Assembly (NCBI GenBank): GCA_964491785.1
Contig: CAZBGS010000004.1
Location: 201,839 to 265,838, forward strand
DNA: 64,000 nucleotides
Direction: 5' to 3'
DNA from: RZZS01 sp964491785
GTDB lineage: Bacteria; Pseudomonadota; Alphaproteobacteria; Micavibrionales; Micavibrionaceae
Position numbers and translations under genes: made by a program. Position 1 is the stretch's first letter; each line of letters begins with the position of its first letter. Shown in pieces: positions 25,203 to 33,423 of the stretch. Under the pieces are notes generated by a model. That model saw only the letters and a program-made list of their open reading frames with translations, ran no database searches and was not told the DNA's origin.

Positions 25203-25933
25203 CTGAAAAACTCCGGAATTTGTTCCTTCAGCACTTTTCCTGTGACTTCGCGCGCCGCGCCTTCGGGCAGATTGCCAAGCTGGAAGGGGCCGTAGGAAAT
25301 TCTTATCAGGCGGTTCACCTTCAGGCCGAGATGCTCCATCACCTTGCGGATCTCGCGGTTTTTGCCTTCTTTCAGCGAGACGGAGAGCCAGCTGTTGACC
25401 CCTTCCTTTTCGATCGCGACTTCTATGGGGCCGTAGCGGACGCCGTCGATGGTCGTGCCGCCGGAAAGAGCCAGAAGGGCGTTCTTGTCGAGTTTTCCGT
25501 GAACCCTTGCCCGGTATCGGCGCTTCCAGCCGTTCGAGGGCAGTTCCAGATGGCGCGAAAGCCGACCGTCGTTGGTTAGCAGCAGCAAGCCTTCCGAACT
25601 GAGATCCAGGCGGCCTACGGAGACGAGGCGTGGCAATTCGGGGGGGAGTCTGTCGAAGACGGTGGGGCGGCCTTTCTCGTCGCGGGCGGAGGTGACCAGG
25701 CCCGCGGGCTTGTGGTAGAGGAACAGTCTTGTCTTTTCGGCTTTGGGAACCGGCTTGCCGTCCACGGTTATCTCGTCGCTTTCGCCGACGTTGAAAGCTG
25801 GGGATTCCAGAGGTTTGCCGTTCACGCTCACCCTGCCTTCGGCGATCCATTTCTCGGCGTCGCGGCGGGAGCAGAGTCCGGCTCTGGCCAGTCTTCTGGC
25901 AATGCGTTCGGTTTTGTGGTTTTCTTCTTTCAT
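25199..25933 (-). CDS. rluB: 23S rRNA pseudouridine synthase RluB-like
   Basis: A 244-aa RsuA/RluB family pseudouridine synthase with an N-terminal S4 domain (about 8-60; RIARRLARAGLCSRRDAEKWI) and the catalytic GRLDLSSEGLLLLT with Asp110. It modifies 23S or 16S rRNA uridines. The frame is open 117 codons further upstream, but that part is antisense to tadA and has no family match. The ATG shares CATG with the tadA ATG on the other strand. The stop overlaps rsmD (GTGA). Confidence 0.93.
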   Translation of the reverse strand: MKEENHKTERIARRLARAGLCSRRDAEKWIAEGRVSVNGKPLESPAFNVGESDEITVDGKPVPKAEKTRLFLYHKPAGLVTSARDEKGRPTVFDRLPPELPRLVSVGRLDLSSEGLLLLTNDGRLSRHLELPSNGWKRRYRARVHGKLDKNALLALSGGTTIDGVRYGPIEVAIEKEGVNSWLSVSLKEGKNREIRKVMEHLGLKVNRLIRISYGPFQLGNLPEGAAREVTGKVLKEQIPEFFR

Positions 25934-26420
25934 GACCGAGATAGACCATAGAGCAATGCTCATCGCTCTGGAAGAGGCAAATGCGGCATACCGGCGCGAA
26001 GAGGTTCCGGTCGGGGCGGTTGTCCTTGATCCCCTGACGGGCGAGGTTATCGCCAGAGGCGGAAACCGCACCATCGCCGACAAGGATCCGGGCGCGCATG
26101 CCGAAATGCTGGCCATCCGCGAGGCGTGCCGCAAACTGGGTGCGGCAAGGATACCCGGCATGCATATATACGTGACGCTGGAGCCGTGCCCGATGTGCGC
26201 CACCGCGATCAGTTTTGCGCGAATTGAAAAGGTGATTTTTGGCGCCTCCGATCCCAAGGGCGGCGGCATAATCCACGGCCCCAAAATCTATGAACAACCC
26301 ACCTGCCACCACAGGCCCGAGGTCGTCGGCGGCATTGAGGAGGAGCGCTGCGGGCAGATACTAAAGGATTTTTTCAGGGAAAGGCGGCAGGCGAAGCGGG
26401 AGGAGCAAAGACTTTTATAA
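25932..26420 (+). CDS. tadA: tRNA adenosine-34 deaminase TadA
   Basis: A 162-aa TadA that makes inosine at the wobble position of tRNA-Arg(ACG). The zinc site is complete: H56-A-E58 (catalytic Glu) and PCPMC with Cys86 and Cys89. The chosen start MTEIDHRAM aligns with other TadA proteins; an in-frame extension 63 codons upstream is antisense to rluB. Start codons of tadA and rluB overlap in CATG, so any promoter for one gene must lie inside the other. Confidence 0.95.
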   Translation: MTEIDHRAMLIALEEANAAYRREEVPVGAVVLDPLTGEVIARGGNRTIADKDPGAHAEMLAIREACRKLGAARIPGMHIYVTLEPCPMCATAISFARIEKVIFGASDPKGGGIIHGPKIYEQPTCHHRPEVVGGIEEERCGQILKDFFRERRQAKREEQRLL

Positions 26421-26588
26421 ATATCGAGAAATACCGAGATCATCGATTTTGTCAATATCGTCACAGGGGGCCTGTAAGGTATTTATGATATTGAGAAATT
26501 TTTCTTTTTAGACGTTCCGTTCGCCAACGGCGAAAACAGGCGAAACCAAAATCAGTGAAATTAAATTGCTTATTCTAAAGAGAAAATA

Positions 26589-26665
26589 TGGTAGCGGTGG
26601 AGGGATTTGAACCCCCGACACAAGGATTATGATTCCTCTGCTCTGACCAGCTGAGCTACACCGCC
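26589..26665 (-). tRNA. tRNA-Met (anticodon CAU), elongator type
   Basis: A 77-nt cloverleaf is read on the minus strand with encoded CCA. Acceptor GGCGGTG pairs with CACCGCT (first pair G-U), D arm GCTC/GAGC, anticodon stem GAGGA/TCCTT with loop ATCATAA giving CAU, and T arm GGGGG/CCCTC with loop TTCAAAT. The acceptor and T arm match elongator tRNA-Met of alphaproteobacteria as I know it. tRNA-Ile2 also has a CAU anticodon before lysidine modification, but its arms usually differ. Confidence 0.93.
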
Positions 26666-26736
26666 TTGATGATGATCGGTCAAGTGATTTAGCTATATCG
26701 CTTATTGGCGGGGTTTTTGTCAAGTATTCAAGTTAT

Positions 26737-27843
26737 TCAGGTTATCCAGCCGCCACCCAGAATGCGATCGCCTTCATAGCAGACGGCGGCCTGGCCGGGG
26801 GAGATGCCGTATTGGGGTTCAGGGAAAAAAATCTTTGCCGTGGCGGAAGCAGCGCAGGGTTTCAGGATGGCGGGGACGGGTTTCATTACAGAGCGAAATT
26901 TAACCGATACTTCCCTTTCGCCGGGGATCGCCGTCAGCCAGTTGCATTCTTCTACGGTTAATTCGCAGCTGGCCAAAGTTTCGCGTTCGCCTACGATGAC
27001 GCGATTTCTGGCGGCGTCGATCTTTACCACAAAAAGCGGGGCGTTGTTTTCGGTGTGGCCGCCGCCGATGCCGAGGCCTTTTCTCTGGCCTACCGTGTAG
27101 TGGATTATGCCTTCGTGCCGCCCGAGAATCCGGCCATCGAGGTGGACAATGTCCCCTGGCTGCGCGGCTTTGTCGTTGCGAGACCTGACGAAGGAGGCAT
27201 AGTCGCCACCGGGGATGAAGCAGATATCCTGGCTATCAGGTTTTGATGCGGATGGCAGGGCCATGCGGAGGGCCAGTCCGCGCACTTCATCCTTGGTCAT
27301 GTCCCCGAGCGGGAAGCGCAGGAATTCAAGGCGGGAGCAGGGGACGGCAAACAGGAAATAACTTTGATCCTTGAGTTCGTCTTTTGCTCTGAGAAGTTCG
27401 GGGGCTGCGCCTTGCGGGTATGAGATCCTGGCGTAGTGTCCGGTTGCCATAGCGCTTGCGCCGAGGTTTTTCGCGGCTTCAGCCAGAGCGCCGAATTTGA
27501 TGAACCTGTTGCAAAGGACGCAGGGACTCGGGGTTTTGCCGCAGGAATAAGTCGCTACGAAGTTATCGATAATTTCATTGCCGAATTCGCGGCCAAGATC
27601 AATGATGTGATGCTCGATGCCAAGTGAGCGCGCAGCGGAAGCGGCGGCGGAAAGGATTTCCTCCTGCCTGCTTTCGTCAATTCCGGCGAGTTTCATGGTA
27701 ATGCCGAATGCCTCATGGCCCTGATCGAGCATAAGCCGGGCGGCGATGGTGGAATCCACTCCACCCGACATCGCAATCGCGATGCGGGAAGGTCTGTCAT
27801 CATTCGGGTTTATTTTCACTGCCGGAGGATCACCAGTCCACAT
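26737..27843 (-). CDS. mnmA: tRNA-specific 2-thiouridylase MnmA
   Basis: A 368-aa MnmA that thiolates U34 of Lys, Glu and Gln tRNAs, taking sulfur through the cysteine desulfurase relay. PP-loop AMSGGVDST at 24-32; the first catalytic Cys in SPCVLCNRF near 110 and the second in SQDICFIPGGDY near 206. The ATG lies 14 bp inside the ferredoxin gene, so translation is likely coupled. The tRNA-Met gene lies downstream on the same strand. Confidence 0.96.
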   Translation of the reverse strand: MWTGDPPAVKINPNDDRPSRIAIAMSGGVDSTIAARLMLDQGHEAFGITMKLAGIDESRQEEILSAAASAARSLGIEHHIIDLGREFGNEIIDNFVATYSCGKTPSPCVLCNRFIKFGALAEAAKNLGASAMATGHYARISYPQGAAPELLRAKDELKDQSYFLFAVPCSRLEFLRFPLGDMTKDEVRGLALRMALPSASKPDSQDICFIPGGDYASFVRSRNDKAAQPGDIVHLDGRILGRHEGIIHYTVGQRKGLGIGGGHTENNAPLFVVKIDAARNRVIVGERETLASCELTVEECNWLTAIPGEREVSVKFRSVMKPVPAILKPCAASATAKIFFPEPQYGISPGQAAVCYEGDRILGGGWIT

Positions 27844-28168
27844 CCGTGCCGGGGAGAGCGACGATCAGTCCGTCCATGTCCTCGCGGATGATGATCTGGC
27901 AGGAAAGGCGTGAGAATTTGCGCAGGCCGAAAGCGAGGTCTAGCATATCCTCCTCCTCTTCAACCAGTTCGCCCCGTTCGGGCAGGCATTTTTCCCACCA
28001 GTCGGGGTGGACGTAAACGTGGCATGTGGCGCAGGCGAGGCTGCCCCCGCAGGAACCCTCAATCTCCGCAATGCCGAATTTCTGGGCGACTTCCATTACT
28101 GAAAGGCCGAGAGGGGCGTCCACGGTCATGTTCTCGCCGGTTTTCCGGATGAAAGTTATTCTGGGCAT
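27830..28168 (-). CDS. [2Fe-2S] ferredoxin
   Basis: A 112-aa adrenodoxin/Isc-type ferredoxin. Cluster ligands Cys40, Cys46, Cys49 and Cys90 follow the C-x5-C-x2-C...C pattern (SCGGSLACATC and LSC). An acidic patch LVEEEEDML follows near 69-77. It carries electrons in the cytoplasm, often for Fe-S cluster assembly. Its overlap with mnmA and the nearby Rrf2 regulator fit a sulfur-trafficking neighbourhood. Confidence 0.94.
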   Translation of the reverse strand: MPRITFIRKTGENMTVDAPLGLSVMEVAQKFGIAEIEGSCGGSLACATCHVYVHPDWWEKCLPERGELVEEEEDMLDLAFGLRKFSRLSCQIIIREDMDGLIVALPGTDVDW

Positions 28169-28216
28169 TTTTTCCTGTCAAAACTCATAAACCTACAACA
28201 TTCAACTCTGGTTCAT

Positions 28217-28663
28217 TCAAGAGAGAATTTCAAACATTTTGATGATGTGTGCGTTCTCCCTGGTCTTCTTCTGAAGGATGTCCGCCAAAGTTACATGCCG
28301 AAGGCTGGCGTACAAAATCTTCCCGATATCCGACCAGAAGACGAGGGTCTCCTCGTTGACGATGCCGGGCGGAGCGGTGGGTCTTTTGGCGGGCAGGCTG
28401 TCTTCGGCCGCCTGCAATATCTCCGTAACTCTGATTTCTTCGGGCGCCCTTGCCAGGAGGTATCCTCCGCCAGGGCCGCGGTGGCTTTTTACGAGATTGT
28501 TTTTGCGCAAGGCGGCAATCAGCTGTTCGAGATACGAAAGCGATATGTCGCTGCGACGAGCGATTTCGGATAGCGGCATTGGTCTTTCCTCTACAGGATT
28601 TGTCAGTTCAACCATTGCCATCAGGGCGTACCGGCCCCTTGTCGTAATTTTAAGTTCTTCCAT
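28217..28663 (-). CDS. Rrf2 family transcription regulator without cysteines
   Basis: A 148-aa winged-helix Rrf2 protein: N-terminal TTRGRYALMAMVEL, recognition helix ISLSYLEQLIAALRKNNLVKSHRGPGGGY, and a C-terminal dimer helix with VTLADIL. IscR and RirA ligate an Fe-S cluster through three Cys in the 90-105 loop; here that loop reads SLPAKRPTAPPGIVNEETL and the whole protein lacks Cys. It therefore cannot bind a cluster in the IscR way. It lies upstream of the ferredoxin and mnmA genes and may control them (inference). Confidence 0.9.
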   Translation of the reverse strand: MEELKITTRGRYALMAMVELTNPVEERPMPLSEIARRSDISLSYLEQLIAALRKNNLVKSHRGPGGGYLLARAPEEIRVTEILQAAEDSLPAKRPTAPPGIVNEETLVFWSDIGKILYASLRHVTLADILQKKTRENAHIIKMFEILS

Positions 28664-28978
28664 AATATGCCAGTTCTAGTTCAGCTATTCTGTTGATTCA
28701 GTTAGATTTAAATTAATACAAAAACAGTACCCGCTACCGGGCGGCGGCATTATAATCGAATCTTTTCAAAGGAACAGAAGTTTTTTGGTATTTTTATGGC
28801 GCACAGGTATCCACAGGCTGTTCAAAGGGTTAGTTGAATTTATTAGACAAAAAAGGATTCATCGGCTATACAAAAACACTAATAACTCAAGGCTTTATGT
28901 TTTAAGACCATAAGATTTTGTCAAAATTTGGTCGGTTGGGGCCTATAAAATCAAAGGGATACCAAACAGGAAGAATCG
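28664..28978. other. AT-rich divergent intergenic region, no gene seen
   Basis: A 315-bp gap between the divergent Rrf2 regulator and alpha/beta hydrolase genes. No open frame of note and no RNA gene was recognised. It is AT-rich with a near-palindromic TTTAAATTAAT stretch about 40 bases upstream of the Rrf2 gene that could be an autoregulatory site, and a TTGTCA at 28918 followed by a TATAAA at 28944 with an overlong 20-bp spacer. Promoter calls here are weak. Confidence 0.4.
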
Positions 28979-29653
28979 ATGACAGAAATCATCTTTAACG
29001 GCCCTGCCGGTCGTATCGAAGGCCGCTATACCCACTCAAAAATAGTAAACGCACCACTGGCGCTTGTCCTGCATCCTCATCCGGAGCAGGGCGGGACTAT
29101 GAACAACAAGATTACCTATTCGCTGTTTCATGCCTTTGCCGCTCGCGGGTTTTCGGTTTTGCGCTTTAACTTTCGTGGCGTCGGACGCAGCCAGGGAGTT
29201 TTCGACCGGGGAGAGGGAGAGCTCAGCGATGCTGCATCGGCTCTCGACTGGATGCAGGAAATCAACAAAAACGCACCTTATGTCTGGATAGCCGGATTCT
29301 CTTTCGGGGCATGGATAGGGATGCAGCTGCTGATGCGCCGTCCTGAAATTCAAGGCTTTGTATCGGTGGCGCCGCCTGCGAACCTTTATGATTTCACGTT
29401 TCTTGCTCCTTGCCCGTCTTCGGGGTTGATTGTTCAGGGCGGACGCGACGATATCGTTCCTTCGTCGTCTGTGGACAAGCTGGTTCAGAAACTTCGGGCG
29501 CAAAAGGGTATCGAGATCGACTACCGCGTTTTCGACAAGGCCAATCATTTCTTCCATAACCATGTCGAGCATCTGTGCGCTTCGGTTCACGACCATCTAA
29601 ACAGGGTCGGCAGCGGCAAGCGCGTTGAGGTGCAATTGCCAGAGGCGGCGTGA
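28979..29653 (+). CDS. alpha/beta hydrolase (COG2945-like)
   Basis: A 224-aa alpha/beta hydrolase of the dienelactone-hydrolase-like COG2945 group. Seen: HPHPEQGGTMNNK at 32-44, FRGVGRSQG near 65-73, the nucleophile elbow GFSFG with Ser108, an Asp in GGRDD near 160 and the final His in FDKANHFF near 182. The substrate is unknown. In many alphaproteobacteria this gene lies near Rrf2 and Fe-S assembly genes, as it does here opposite the Rrf2 regulator, but no suf or isc genes follow. Confidence 0.88.
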   Translation: MTEIIFNGPAGRIEGRYTHSKIVNAPLALVLHPHPEQGGTMNNKITYSLFHAFAARGFSVLRFNFRGVGRSQGVFDRGEGELSDAASALDWMQEINKNAPYVWIAGFSFGAWIGMQLLMRRPEIQGFVSVAPPANLYDFTFLAPCPSSGLIVQGGRDDIVPSSSVDKLVQKLRAQKGIEIDYRVFDKANHFFHNHVEHLCASVHDHLNRVGSGKRVEVQLPEAA

Positions 29654-29658
29654 TCCAG

Positions 29659-30090
29659 TCAAGGCAAAGGCGCTTCCGGAACCGGAGGGGATTTTTTGTT
29701 CACATATCTTGCGAGAAAGTCAGCCACGTTAATTTTGACTATTAACTGAAGATCAGGAAGATCCTTATCTGGAATGCTGTATTCTCTGCCTTTGGCAGAT
29801 TGATCGAAGATTGTCGAGAGGCCGGCATTTCGCAGGCTGTCGGTTGAGATATCATTGTTGTGCAGCAGAATTGAGTGGAATACCAATCCATTATTGCCCA
29901 GCAGTGCAATTTCATAATCTTTCAGTTTCTTTTGCCCTTGCCCTTGCCCTTGTTGTAACAAGCTGCTTACTGCCCTGGCAGTTGTGTAGTGGCAACTGGT
30001 GCGCAGAACATTGCCACCTTCACCCCTTATGGTCAGGGCCATGCGTTGCAGTATCTTTTCCCGATCCATGTTCAAAGGAATTTTAGCCAT
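29659..30090 (-). CDS. hypothetical protein with Gln-Gly repeat
   Basis: A 143-aa protein of no recognised family and without signal peptide. Residues 47-54 are a Gln/Gly repeat encoded by three TTGCCC hexamers (29932-29949, plus-strand reading). The sequence reads like a small alpha/beta cytosolic protein with a Pro-rich end. The start lies only 12 bases past the serC terminator hairpin and has only a weak GAG site, so expression may need read-through from serC. Convergent with the hydrolase gene. Confidence 0.6.
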   Translation of the reverse strand: MAKIPLNMDREKILQRMALTIRGEGGNVLRTSCHYTTARAVSSLLQQGQGQGQKKLKDYEIALLGNNGLVFHSILLHNNDISTDSLRNAGLSTIFDQSAKGREYSIPDKDLPDLQLIVKINVADFLARYVNKKSPPVPEAPLP

Positions 30091-30102
30091 AGCTCTAATA
30101 TA

Positions 30103-30132
30103 AAAAACCCTGGTTATTTCTCCAGGGTTTTT
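30103..30132 (-). terminator. intrinsic terminator after serC
   Basis: Perfect 11-bp inverted repeat AAAAACCCTGG / CCAGGGTTTTT around an 8-base loop, with a T-run on the minus strand after the stem. It lies 25 bp beyond the serC stop. Because of the A and T flanks it could work in both directions. The next minus-strand gene starts right after it. Confidence 0.88.
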
Positions 30133-30157
30133 ATAACTTATTAATATTAAATAATTA

Positions 30158-31330
30158 TTAAGCCGCTTTCTTCAATTCGGATTTCGCCGTCGTGAAGGCC
30201 CAGTCGAGCCACGGGGTCAATTTCTCAAGATCGCTTTTCTCGATGGTTGCGCCTGCCCAGATGCGGAGACCTGCAGGGGCGTCACGGTAGCTGGCGAGGT
30301 CATGGGCCGCGCCTTCCTTGTCGAGAATCTTTACCATTGACTTGATGAAGGCCGCCTGATCGTCGGCGCTCAGCGAAGTGAAGGCCGGGTCGGTGATTTT
30401 CAGGCAGACCGAAGTGAAGGAGGCGATCTCCTCGCGTTCTGGCAGGAATTCAACCCATGGGGTGCGTTTTACCCATTCCCTGATGGTCTCGAAATTGGCT
30501 TTGGTGCGAGATTGCGCCGCCTTCAGGCCGCCGATGGATTCCAGCCAGTTCAGCGCGTCAAGGCAATCGGCTGTGGCCAGCATCGACGGGGTGTTGATGG
30601 TTTCGCCCTTGAAGATTCCCTCGTTTAGCTTGTCGCCTTTTTTGATGCGGAAAATTTTCGGCATCGGCCATGCGGGCTTGTAGGAAAGAATTCTTTCAAC
30701 GGCTCTTGGCGAAAGAACGAGCATTCCGTGAGCGCCTTCGCTGCCGAGGACTTTCTGCCACGACCAGGTAACGACGTCGAGTTTGTCCCAGGGCAGGTCA
30801 TAAGCGAACACGGCCGATGTGGCATCGCACAGAGTAAGGCCTTTGCGGTTCTTTGCAATCCAGTCGCCGTTCGGAACCCTCACGCCTGAGGTCGTTCCGT
30901 TCCAGACGAAGACGACATCGCGGTCGCAGTCGACTTGCGATAGGTCGGGCAGTTTGCCGTATTCAGCCTTGAGTGTTCTGACATTTCCGGGCTTGAGCTG
31001 ACCTTCGACGTCTTTTTGCCAGTCGCCGCTGAAGGCTTCCCAAACCAGGACGTCGGTTCCGTTCGGGTTGGAGCCGATAATGTTCCACAGAGCCAGTTCG
31101 AAGGCGCCGGTGTCGGAGCCGGGAAGGATGCCGACGAGATAGTCCGCAGGGATGCCGAGGATCTGGCGGTGCTTTTCGATTACCGACTGAAGCTGGGCCT
31201 TTGCCGGAGCCGCCCTGTGCGACCTTCCGGACATGATATCCTTAAGGTTCTGGGCCGACCATCCGGGGCGCTTGGCGCAAGGGCCGGAAGAAAAACATGG
31301 GTTTTGTGGTTTTAAGCTTGGTTTTTCCAT
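30158..31330 (-). CDS. serC: phosphoserine aminotransferase
   Basis: SerC (390 aa) converts 3-phosphohydroxypyruvate to phosphoserine with glutamate and PLP. The start at 31330 (ATG) is preferred over a GTG 9 bases upstream because GGTGG lies 5 bases before it. The PLP lysine lies in TWSWQKVLGSEGAHGM near 197. The EAFSGDWQKDVEGQL segment and length match the SerC type (first described in Methanosarcina) that is usual in alphaproteobacteria. It is divergent from serB, which acts next in the same pathway, over a 99-bp promoter region. Confidence 0.96.
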   Translation of the reverse strand: MEKPSLKPQNPCFSSGPCAKRPGWSAQNLKDIMSGRSHRAAPAKAQLQSVIEKHRQILGIPADYLVGILPGSDTGAFELALWNIIGSNPNGTDVLVWEAFSGDWQKDVEGQLKPGNVRTLKAEYGKLPDLSQVDCDRDVVFVWNGTTSGVRVPNGDWIAKNRKGLTLCDATSAVFAYDLPWDKLDVVTWSWQKVLGSEGAHGMLVLSPRAVERILSYKPAWPMPKIFRIKKGDKLNEGIFKGETINTPSMLATADCLDALNWLESIGGLKAAQSRTKANFETIREWVKRTPWVEFLPEREEIASFTSVCLKITDPAFTSLSADDQAAFIKSMVKILDKEGAAHDLASYRDAPAGLRIWAGATIEKSDLEKLTPWLDWAFTTAKSELKKAA

Positions 31331-31359
31331 TGATACCACCGTAATTTTTTGAGGATTGA

Positions 31360-31378
31360 TCTCTATCAGCGATAGATA
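31360..31378. promoter_or_regulatory. tetO-like palindrome between serC and serB
   Basis: The 19-bp site centres on TCTATC-AGC-GATAGA and differs from the classical tetO2 operator at only three positions as I recall that sequence. It overlaps a GATAAT (31375-31380) that could be a -10 element for serB. A TetR-family repressor site is inferred; no tetR gene lies in the window. Similarity over so short a site may be chance. Confidence 0.4.
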
Positions 31379-31429
31379 ATTACCGCTAAAGTGTCCAGTA
31401 TTTTCTTTGTGTAACTAAAGGGAACCTTC

Positions 31430-32338
31430 ATGAGTTTCGTACTTACGCTTGTTTCGTCGCAAATTAATATGCCTCTGACAAACGGGCATATCAAATCGGC
31501 AACACGTTTTCTTGAAGATCAGGGGCTGTCGCCGACATGCGCTCCGGTGTGGCTGCATCCCGACAAGGCCGCGGATGTGGGGTTTTCCAGCGAAGCGACT
31601 TTCAGCCAGCTGAAGGCCTTAAGAAGCCTGTTGCATCAGGATAAAATTGATTTCTTTTTCGGTTCGATCGAAAAGCGGCGCAAGAAAATACTGGTTGCGG
31701 ATATGGACAGCACCATTATCAGCGCCGAGACGCTGGACGAACTGGCGGACGAGGCGGGGATCAAGGCGCAAATAGCAGAGATCACCGAACTGGCGATGAA
31801 TGGCGAGATGGATTTCCATGCGGCAATCAGGGCGAGAATAGCTTTGCTCAAAGACCTGCCAGTAGCGGCAATGGAGCGGACGCTTGCAAGAATGGAGTAT
31901 AATCCGGGCGCCGAGCTGCTGGTTCGCACCATGGTTCATTACGGGGCGAGAACCGTACTTGTTACCGGAGGCTTTACCTTCTTCTCGGAGCCTGTCGGGA
32001 GAAGGATAGGTTTCCAGCATCATCATGCCAATATCCTTGAGATCAAGGACGGGTGTCTGTCGGGGAAAGTCAGGGAGCCAATTCTCGACAAGAACGCCAA
32101 GGTAAAAGCGTTATACGAGCATTGCCAGGAGCTTGGGGTCAGGCCGGATCATGCGCTTGCCATTGGCGATGGCGCGAACGATCTCCCGATGCTCAAGACG
32201 GCCGGAATGGGGATCGGCTACAAGCCCAAGCGGCTGGTGGCCGAGGAAATAGCAAACCTTATACTGCATGGAGACCTGTCTGCGGCGCTTTATGCGCAGG
32301 GTTATACCGAGCAGCATATAAGAGAGGCTGTTTCCTGA
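31430..32338 (+). CDS. serB: phosphoserine phosphatase
   Basis: SerB of 302 aa, HAD superfamily, which removes phosphate from phosphoserine in the last step of serine synthesis. An ACT-like N-terminal region (about 1-84) precedes the HAD core. Motif I DMDSTII has Asp91 and Asp93; motif II TGGFTFF, motif III Lys and motif IV GDGANDLPML near 244 are visible. Divergent from serC. Confidence 0.96.
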   Translation: MSFVLTLVSSQINMPLTNGHIKSATRFLEDQGLSPTCAPVWLHPDKAADVGFSSEATFSQLKALRSLLHQDKIDFFFGSIEKRRKKILVADMDSTIISAETLDELADEAGIKAQIAEITELAMNGEMDFHAAIRARIALLKDLPVAAMERTLARMEYNPGAELLVRTMVHYGARTVLVTGGFTFFSEPVGRRIGFQHHHANILEIKDGCLSGKVREPILDKNAKVKALYEHCQELGVRPDHALAIGDGANDLPMLKTAGMGIGYKPKRLVAEEIANLILHGDLSAALYAQGYTEQHIREAVS

Positions 32339-32376
32339 AAAAGGCGGTTCAGGATGTAGGATATCTGGAGGTATGC

Positions 32377-33423
32377 TCAGGCCCCGGCTGCTGCCGGAGG
32401 GGCGAGAACCTGGACTCTGTCGCCTTGTTTCGGGACGGCCAGTTTCTTTACGATGTCGGCTATCAGTTCGTCGGAAGTGATCTTGTGCTTTTTGGCGCGT
32501 TCTGTCTTGATGAAGCGGTGGCGCAGAACGGGGCGCACCATTTTTTGAACGTGCTCAATTGAAACATTTTCTTCACCGTGAAGCCATGCATAGGCTCTTG
32601 AGCAGCGATCGAGGGCGAGCGAGCCGCGGGGGCTGGAGCCAAGTTCGATATAGCTTTTCAGTTCGTAGTTGATCCTTTGCGGGAAGCGGGTGACGAAGAT
32701 GAAATCAACCATGTATTTCTCGACGTATTCAGGAACCCTGATCTGGTCTATCTCGCCGCGTGCGTCGAAAATCGTTTGTTGCATGGTAATTTTGCGGTCT
32801 TCTTTTTTTTCCGTTTTTTTTATCTTTTTCATTTTCTGGCTCATTTCCTCGCGGACGAGGCGGATAACCTGCGCTTCGGCTTCCTCGTTCGGGTAATGAA
32901 CCGAGATGTGCATCAGAAAACGGTCAAGCTGCGCTTCGGGCAGGGGGTAAGTCCCTGCCTGGTCTATCGGGTTCTGGGTGGCCATCACCAGGAAAAGTTC
33001 AGGCATCTTGTATGATACCCCGGCTACGGTAACTTGCCGTTCTTCCATGGCTTCCAGAAGGGAGTTCTGGGTTTTTGACGGGGCACGGTTGACTTCGTCG
33101 GCAAGAACCACGTTGTTAAAGACAGGGCCTGGAATGAATTTGAACAAGGCTTTGCCGGTGACTTCGTCGTGCTGAACTTCTTCCTTGCCGGTAATGTCGG
33201 TTGATCTGAGGTCAGGGGTGAACTGAATCCGGCCAAAGCTGCCTTCAATATTGCTTGCCAGCGACTTGATGGCTCTGGTTTTGGCAAGACCGGGCAAGCC
33301 TTCGACAAGAATATTGCCGTTGGCCAGCAGGCCGAGGATGAGGGTTTCGACGATCTCTTCCTGGCCGACGATTTCTTTTGAGACCCGTTGCTTCAGATCC
33401 TGAACCTCTTTGCGGACGTCCAT
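32377..33423 (-). CDS. MoxR family AAA+ ATPase
   Basis: A 348-aa MoxR ATPase. Walker A GLPGLAKT at 42-49 with the family's AKT form, Walker B LADEVNRAP near 107 and MATQNPIDQAGTYPLPEAQLDRF near 146. A Lys/Glu-rich insert (about residues 198-218) follows the core. MoxR proteins act as chaperones with vWA-domain partners, usually encoded beside DUF58 and vWA genes; none is present here. The gene is head-to-head with the ClpA/B-like ATPase gene over a 183-bp spacer. Confidence 0.92.
   Translation of the reverse strand: MDVRKEVQDLKQRVSKEIVGQEEIVETLILGLLANGNILVEGLPGLAKTRAIKSLASNIEGSFGRIQFTPDLRSTDITGKEEVQHDEVTGKALFKFIPGPVFNNVVLADEVNRAPSKTQNSLLEAMEERQVTVAGVSYKMPELFLVMATQNPIDQAGTYPLPEAQLDRFLMHISVHYPNEEAEAQVIRLVREEMSQKMKKIKKTEKKEDRKITMQQTIFDARGEIDQIRVPEYVEKYMVDFIFVTRFPQRINYELKSYIELGSSPRGSLALDRCSRAYAWLHGEENVSIEHVQKMVRPVLRHRFIKTERAKKHKITSDELIADIVKKLAVPKQGDRVQVLAPPAAAGA

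Noticed and set aside
25203..26312. Upstream extension of the rsmD frame to 574 codons
   Set aside because: The added part lies in rluB and tadA coding DNA in another frame and shows no domain; a GTG at 25202 overlapping the rluB stop starts RsmD as in other species.
26589..26665. tRNA-Ile2 (lysidine) identity for the CAU tRNA
   Set aside because: The acceptor and T arms match elongator tRNA-Met of alphaproteobacteria better; cannot be fully excluded without TilS determinant analysis.
26508..26723. 71-codon frame over the tRNA gene
   Set aside because: It runs through the tRNA-Met structure and has no ribosome site.
29932..29955. TTGCCC repeat as a phase-variation switch
   Set aside because: The unit is six bases, so copy changes keep the reading frame, and only three perfect copies are present.
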